Shown in pieces: positions 60,901 through 64,000 of a stretch of 64,000 nt of DNA; the stretch's first letter is position 1, and every line of letters starts with the position of its first letter. The stretch is taken from the NCBI GenBank assembly GCA_026929865.2, contig CM049409.1, positions 15,467,452-15,531,451 on the forward strand. The letters are read 5' to 3'. The notes under the pieces were generated by a model. That model had not been told where the DNA came from, searched no databases, and worked only from the letters and a program-made list of their open reading frames with translations. The position numbers and the translations under genes were made by a program. The stretch is from Hyperoplus lanceolatus. Its lineage: Eukaryota > Chordata > Actinopteri > Uranoscopiformes > Ammodytidae.

Positions 60901-63736
60901 AAACATTTGCAAAACTTATTCAAGGTTTTGAAGTATTTCTAAAACATGAGAAACCACTTATATTATTCAGTTTTGATCTCATGACTGAAAAGGTGTGAAG
61001 TTGGATCGGAGTTGACCAGTTCACCACCACATATACATTCAGTTTCTCACTGCATTCCCTGCACCTAACCGTCACTTCAATCCTATAGAGGTCTTTTGAC
61101 CCCCATATGGTAAGAGTACGCAACAGCTTGGCTCCTCCAGTTATGGAAGACCATCCCTTACCTGAACTGACCATGGCTTCACCCTAATGGTAGAGACCAT
61201 CCGGCCAAGGTGAATGACAGCATTAGTCATTTCAAGTGGCCTAAAATGACATATGTTTATGTTCAAGTGTCAAAGTAGTCTAACGTCAATAGTTATTATG
61301 GCGGTAGTTAAAGAGGTAAGTCAGTCGACGCTGGAATTGGTAGGATTGATCAACAAAAAAATCAGATGTCACATTTCCAACCAAAAGTGAATTTAAAAAC
61401 AAAAACATGAATGCAGTTATTCCCAAAACTAGGCCACGTAGACATGAATATGATTTTCCACTAGCTTTCACAAAAAAATAATGTTTTAACCAAAATCATG
61501 AAGGTTCCTTAGCCATCGCACAACTCATAACTTTCCTTGGTTGGAGGGCTACAATGAGCGGTTAAATACAACAGATTATCTTTCTACAGTAATTTATAGT
61601 GATTAGTCATCAATTTCCTTTCATACTATTTGCTAATGGGGTGAAAACTCTACAGCTATAGGTGACACAAAAGCTAACATAAAAGGAGCAAACTGAAAAC
61701 CTTGCAGGTGAATAATAGTAGATAATGTAGGCAAGTAATTAGAATGTGTTTTACACAGACTAATAAGAGAAGGCAGACAGTGAAGTCGATGAGGCACACA
61801 AAAGGAGGATATTCTATCTAGCATGACACAAGGACAGCATCTTCCCAGATCCATCAGCCATCAGAGATATAAGGCTCCAATCTGCAAACACAGAGGGCAC
61901 ATTTTACAGTTAAACTGCTGAATCGTGAAACCGTATGATTGTATATCATAAGCTTGATCGCAAAACAATCCTGATTTTTTTACATTTTCTGTGGATAGAA
62001 TTATTCAGTCATTATTTCCTGGAGATAGAATCAGTTGCTGCACAATATTACACACAGGGATTTGCTTACATGCTGACATTGTAGCTTTTCTTCAAGGCCG
62101 TTAGGTCCTTCAGCAGGCAAACTATGGCTATTAAATATTTTTTTTATTTTTTTAAATAGCAGGACTCTTTTAGAAGCATCCGGAGCACACCGCTAATGAT
62201 ATGATTCAGAAGCCAGCAACATGGGTTTGCCATTGAAGTCTAAAGTGGCAGCCTTTTAGTTTCACATTCAGGCAGCAAGGCCTGCACTGGGTAACTTGAT
62301 ACTGCTCAACTTCTAGTTCTGATATAAATATGAATGGCATTGACACACATTTTTGTTTCAGTTAGTGATATAATACCTTCCCTATATGAAAGACACATTC
62401 ATTTTATATATATAAAATCTCTGTAAAACAACTAAGAATTATGTTTATTTTCACCAAAATCGGATTTAATATTAATATTAGGAGCTATAAACAGACCATT
62501 GCAGAAAGGCCGACAAGTTATCTGCTCAGACATAAGTTAGCTTTTGTTTGTCTTTATTTTATTACCGACTGGGTCAGTGCTTTCTGTGGCTCTGCCTCTT
62601 CTAAACAGCATTAGGAGCCTATTGCTGTAAGAGTCTCCAGTGCCGGGTAAGCGCCCGTACTGTGGGAGCTACCCATTAGGACGCACAACTATTATATCTG
62701 TGTTGTTGTTGGAGGTGATAAATCAGCAGCCCTGAATAATTTACCAGCATGGTGGAGGAAAGAGATGGGAGATTTAAAAGTGCTACACAGAGAATGGAAA
62801 GCCCTCATTTCTTCGTCTCTCCCTCCCTTTACCCTTCCGTTCTCTTCCCCGATCTCTAATGTGTCCCGATCTGTCTCCATATTTCTTGGCTATTTTTTCT
62901 TTCCTACTATCTTTAGGGAGTAATCTTTGTGCTTGCATCAGACACACACACACGCAAAAAACTCTCTGCTCAGCGGTTGTGGAATCACATATCCCTGTGG
63001 GCAGGGGTCTTATCACGCAAAACTTCGATTTGACATGTATCAAACTGCAGTGTTATCTTAATGACGTTGCCGGGCGTTTTTTTAAATCGGCAAATCTCAT
63101 CTATTGATTGAGATTTCTTTGATAAGGATTATCAAAGGTTTTGACAAAGAAGAGGGTGAAATTTGCAGTGACCTCTATAGAAGTGGTTTGCCTCCTTTCC
63201 TAAACGCATGAGGCTGAGTAGGGCGTCCTTAGTGTTCTGCCAAAACTGTATATTTGCCACCAAAGGTCAGCTTTTCAGAATCTGAATCTAGTTTCAAACA
63301 GTGAGACCTTTGCCTACTGTTTATTCCCAGTGCAGCAGAAAGGTGAGAAAAACACATTGTTTTTTTTCAAGCACTGGTCAGTTTTGAGAGTTTTGGCTGA
63401 AATCATGCATGTACTTCTTTACACAGTCAGGTTGGAAATTACTGCTTTTTTTAAATAAAGATGATATTTTCCATTGTGTAGTTTTTTAACAAGGCTTATC
63501 ATGCTAAACTAGTTTTCAACTCTTTTAATTTCATGGTCACATAAACTTAAACATATTGGCATTCAGCTCTTATCAGCTTTCACTTCTGTGCATTTGAGAG
63601 AAAAGCTTTGGATTAACAAATACAATTTTTTTTTTTTACAATTGGAATCAAATAATTGTGTTGAGAAATATGAAGAAATAGCTGATTCACACCTGCGTCA
63701 ACTGAATGAAAAGCAATGAGAGTTCCCCTCAGAGCT
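57780..63736. other. Gene-free single-copy-looking stretch
   Basis: About 6 kb with few repeats: a GT microsatellite (57891-57937), a GT tract (about 59751-59774) and a CT run (about 59815-59831). No gene or transposon end was recognised. It is the largest repeat-poor block in the window and so the most likely place for conserved non-coding sequence, but nothing in the bases alone shows it. Confidence 0.5.
57891..57937. repeat. GT microsatellite
   Basis: About 23 uninterrupted GT units. Confidence 0.95.
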
Positions 63737-63740
63737 TTAA

Positions 63741-64000
63741 AGGTGCAGTGTGTAATATGACATCATCAAGAAAGTTCTACAAAGTTCTAGAATGCAACGC
63801 TCCCTGGGTAACCCCAACCCTTTCGAATAATAACAGAAGCTACAGTGGCCTTCAAGGACAAGAACAATTCTAAATGTTAAACAATGCACCTGATGACATT
63901 CCAACTATGACACTTTCAAGATGGCGGCACTAGGCCTTGGTCCAAAATATGCAGAAATATGGACATATATGAGACCCTTTCTAAGGGAAAAAATAATAAT
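63741..64000. mobile_element. TTAA-target MITE, runs off the window
   Basis: TTAA (63737-63740) followed by AGGTGCAGTGTGTAATATGA is the usual start of a common fish TTAA MITE. The other end is beyond the window. Confidence 0.6.

Overview
The window looks like teleost fish genomic DNA with no host gene. It has very many long CA/GT and TA microsatellites. It also carries a typical ray-finned fish set of DNA transposons: Tc1-like, hAT, PIF/Harbinger-like, piggyBac-like, TTAA-target MITEs and a pogo-like family. I found no convincing host exon, rRNA, CRISPR array or operon. Almost all open frames are chance frames, microsatellite translations or transposon remnants. It is best read as intergenic or deep intronic DNA.

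Layout. 0.3-4.1 kb: a broken hAT holding a pogo-like element (T1), abutted by an intact-ended hAT MITE and a piggyBac-like remnant. 7.8-8.9 kb: a hAT with perfect 8-bp target duplications. 11.8-13.4 kb: a Tc1 foldback element. 14.9-20.9 kb: a nest made of pogo-like T2 (between two TA microsatellites), interrupted by PIF/Harbinger copy A1, itself interrupted by a piggyBac element; then PIF/Harbinger copy A2, interrupted by a hAT. 21.2-26.8 kb: TTAA MITEs and a third pogo-like element (T3) with two insertions. 29.3-32.5 kb: two Tc1-like deletion derivatives. 37.66-43.3 kb: a 5.6-kb palindrome built from two opposed copies (E1, E2) of an unclassified long-TIR element, with a hAT in one arm only. 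44.8, 47.0 and 49.2 kb: an LTR-like fossil, a hAT, and an unclassified TIR element with many copies of a 16-bp motif. 52.1-54.3 kb: PIF/Harbinger copy A3, with a head-to-head pair of a second Harbinger-like family inside. 54.5-57.8 kb: a LINE on the minus strand, split by a hAT. The remainder is AT-rich single-copy-looking sequence. The window ends inside another TTAA MITE.

The main points of interest are the E1/E2 palindrome and three unrelated elements (E, T1 and the 49.2-kb element) that carry many dispersed or tandem copies of a short motif, an arrangement expected of transposase-binding arrays. A Tc1 derivative also keeps an intact 87-codon frame that joins the DNA-binding N-terminus to the C-terminal tail without the catalytic core. 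All family names rest on termini, target duplications and translated motifs read by eye; no database search was possible.
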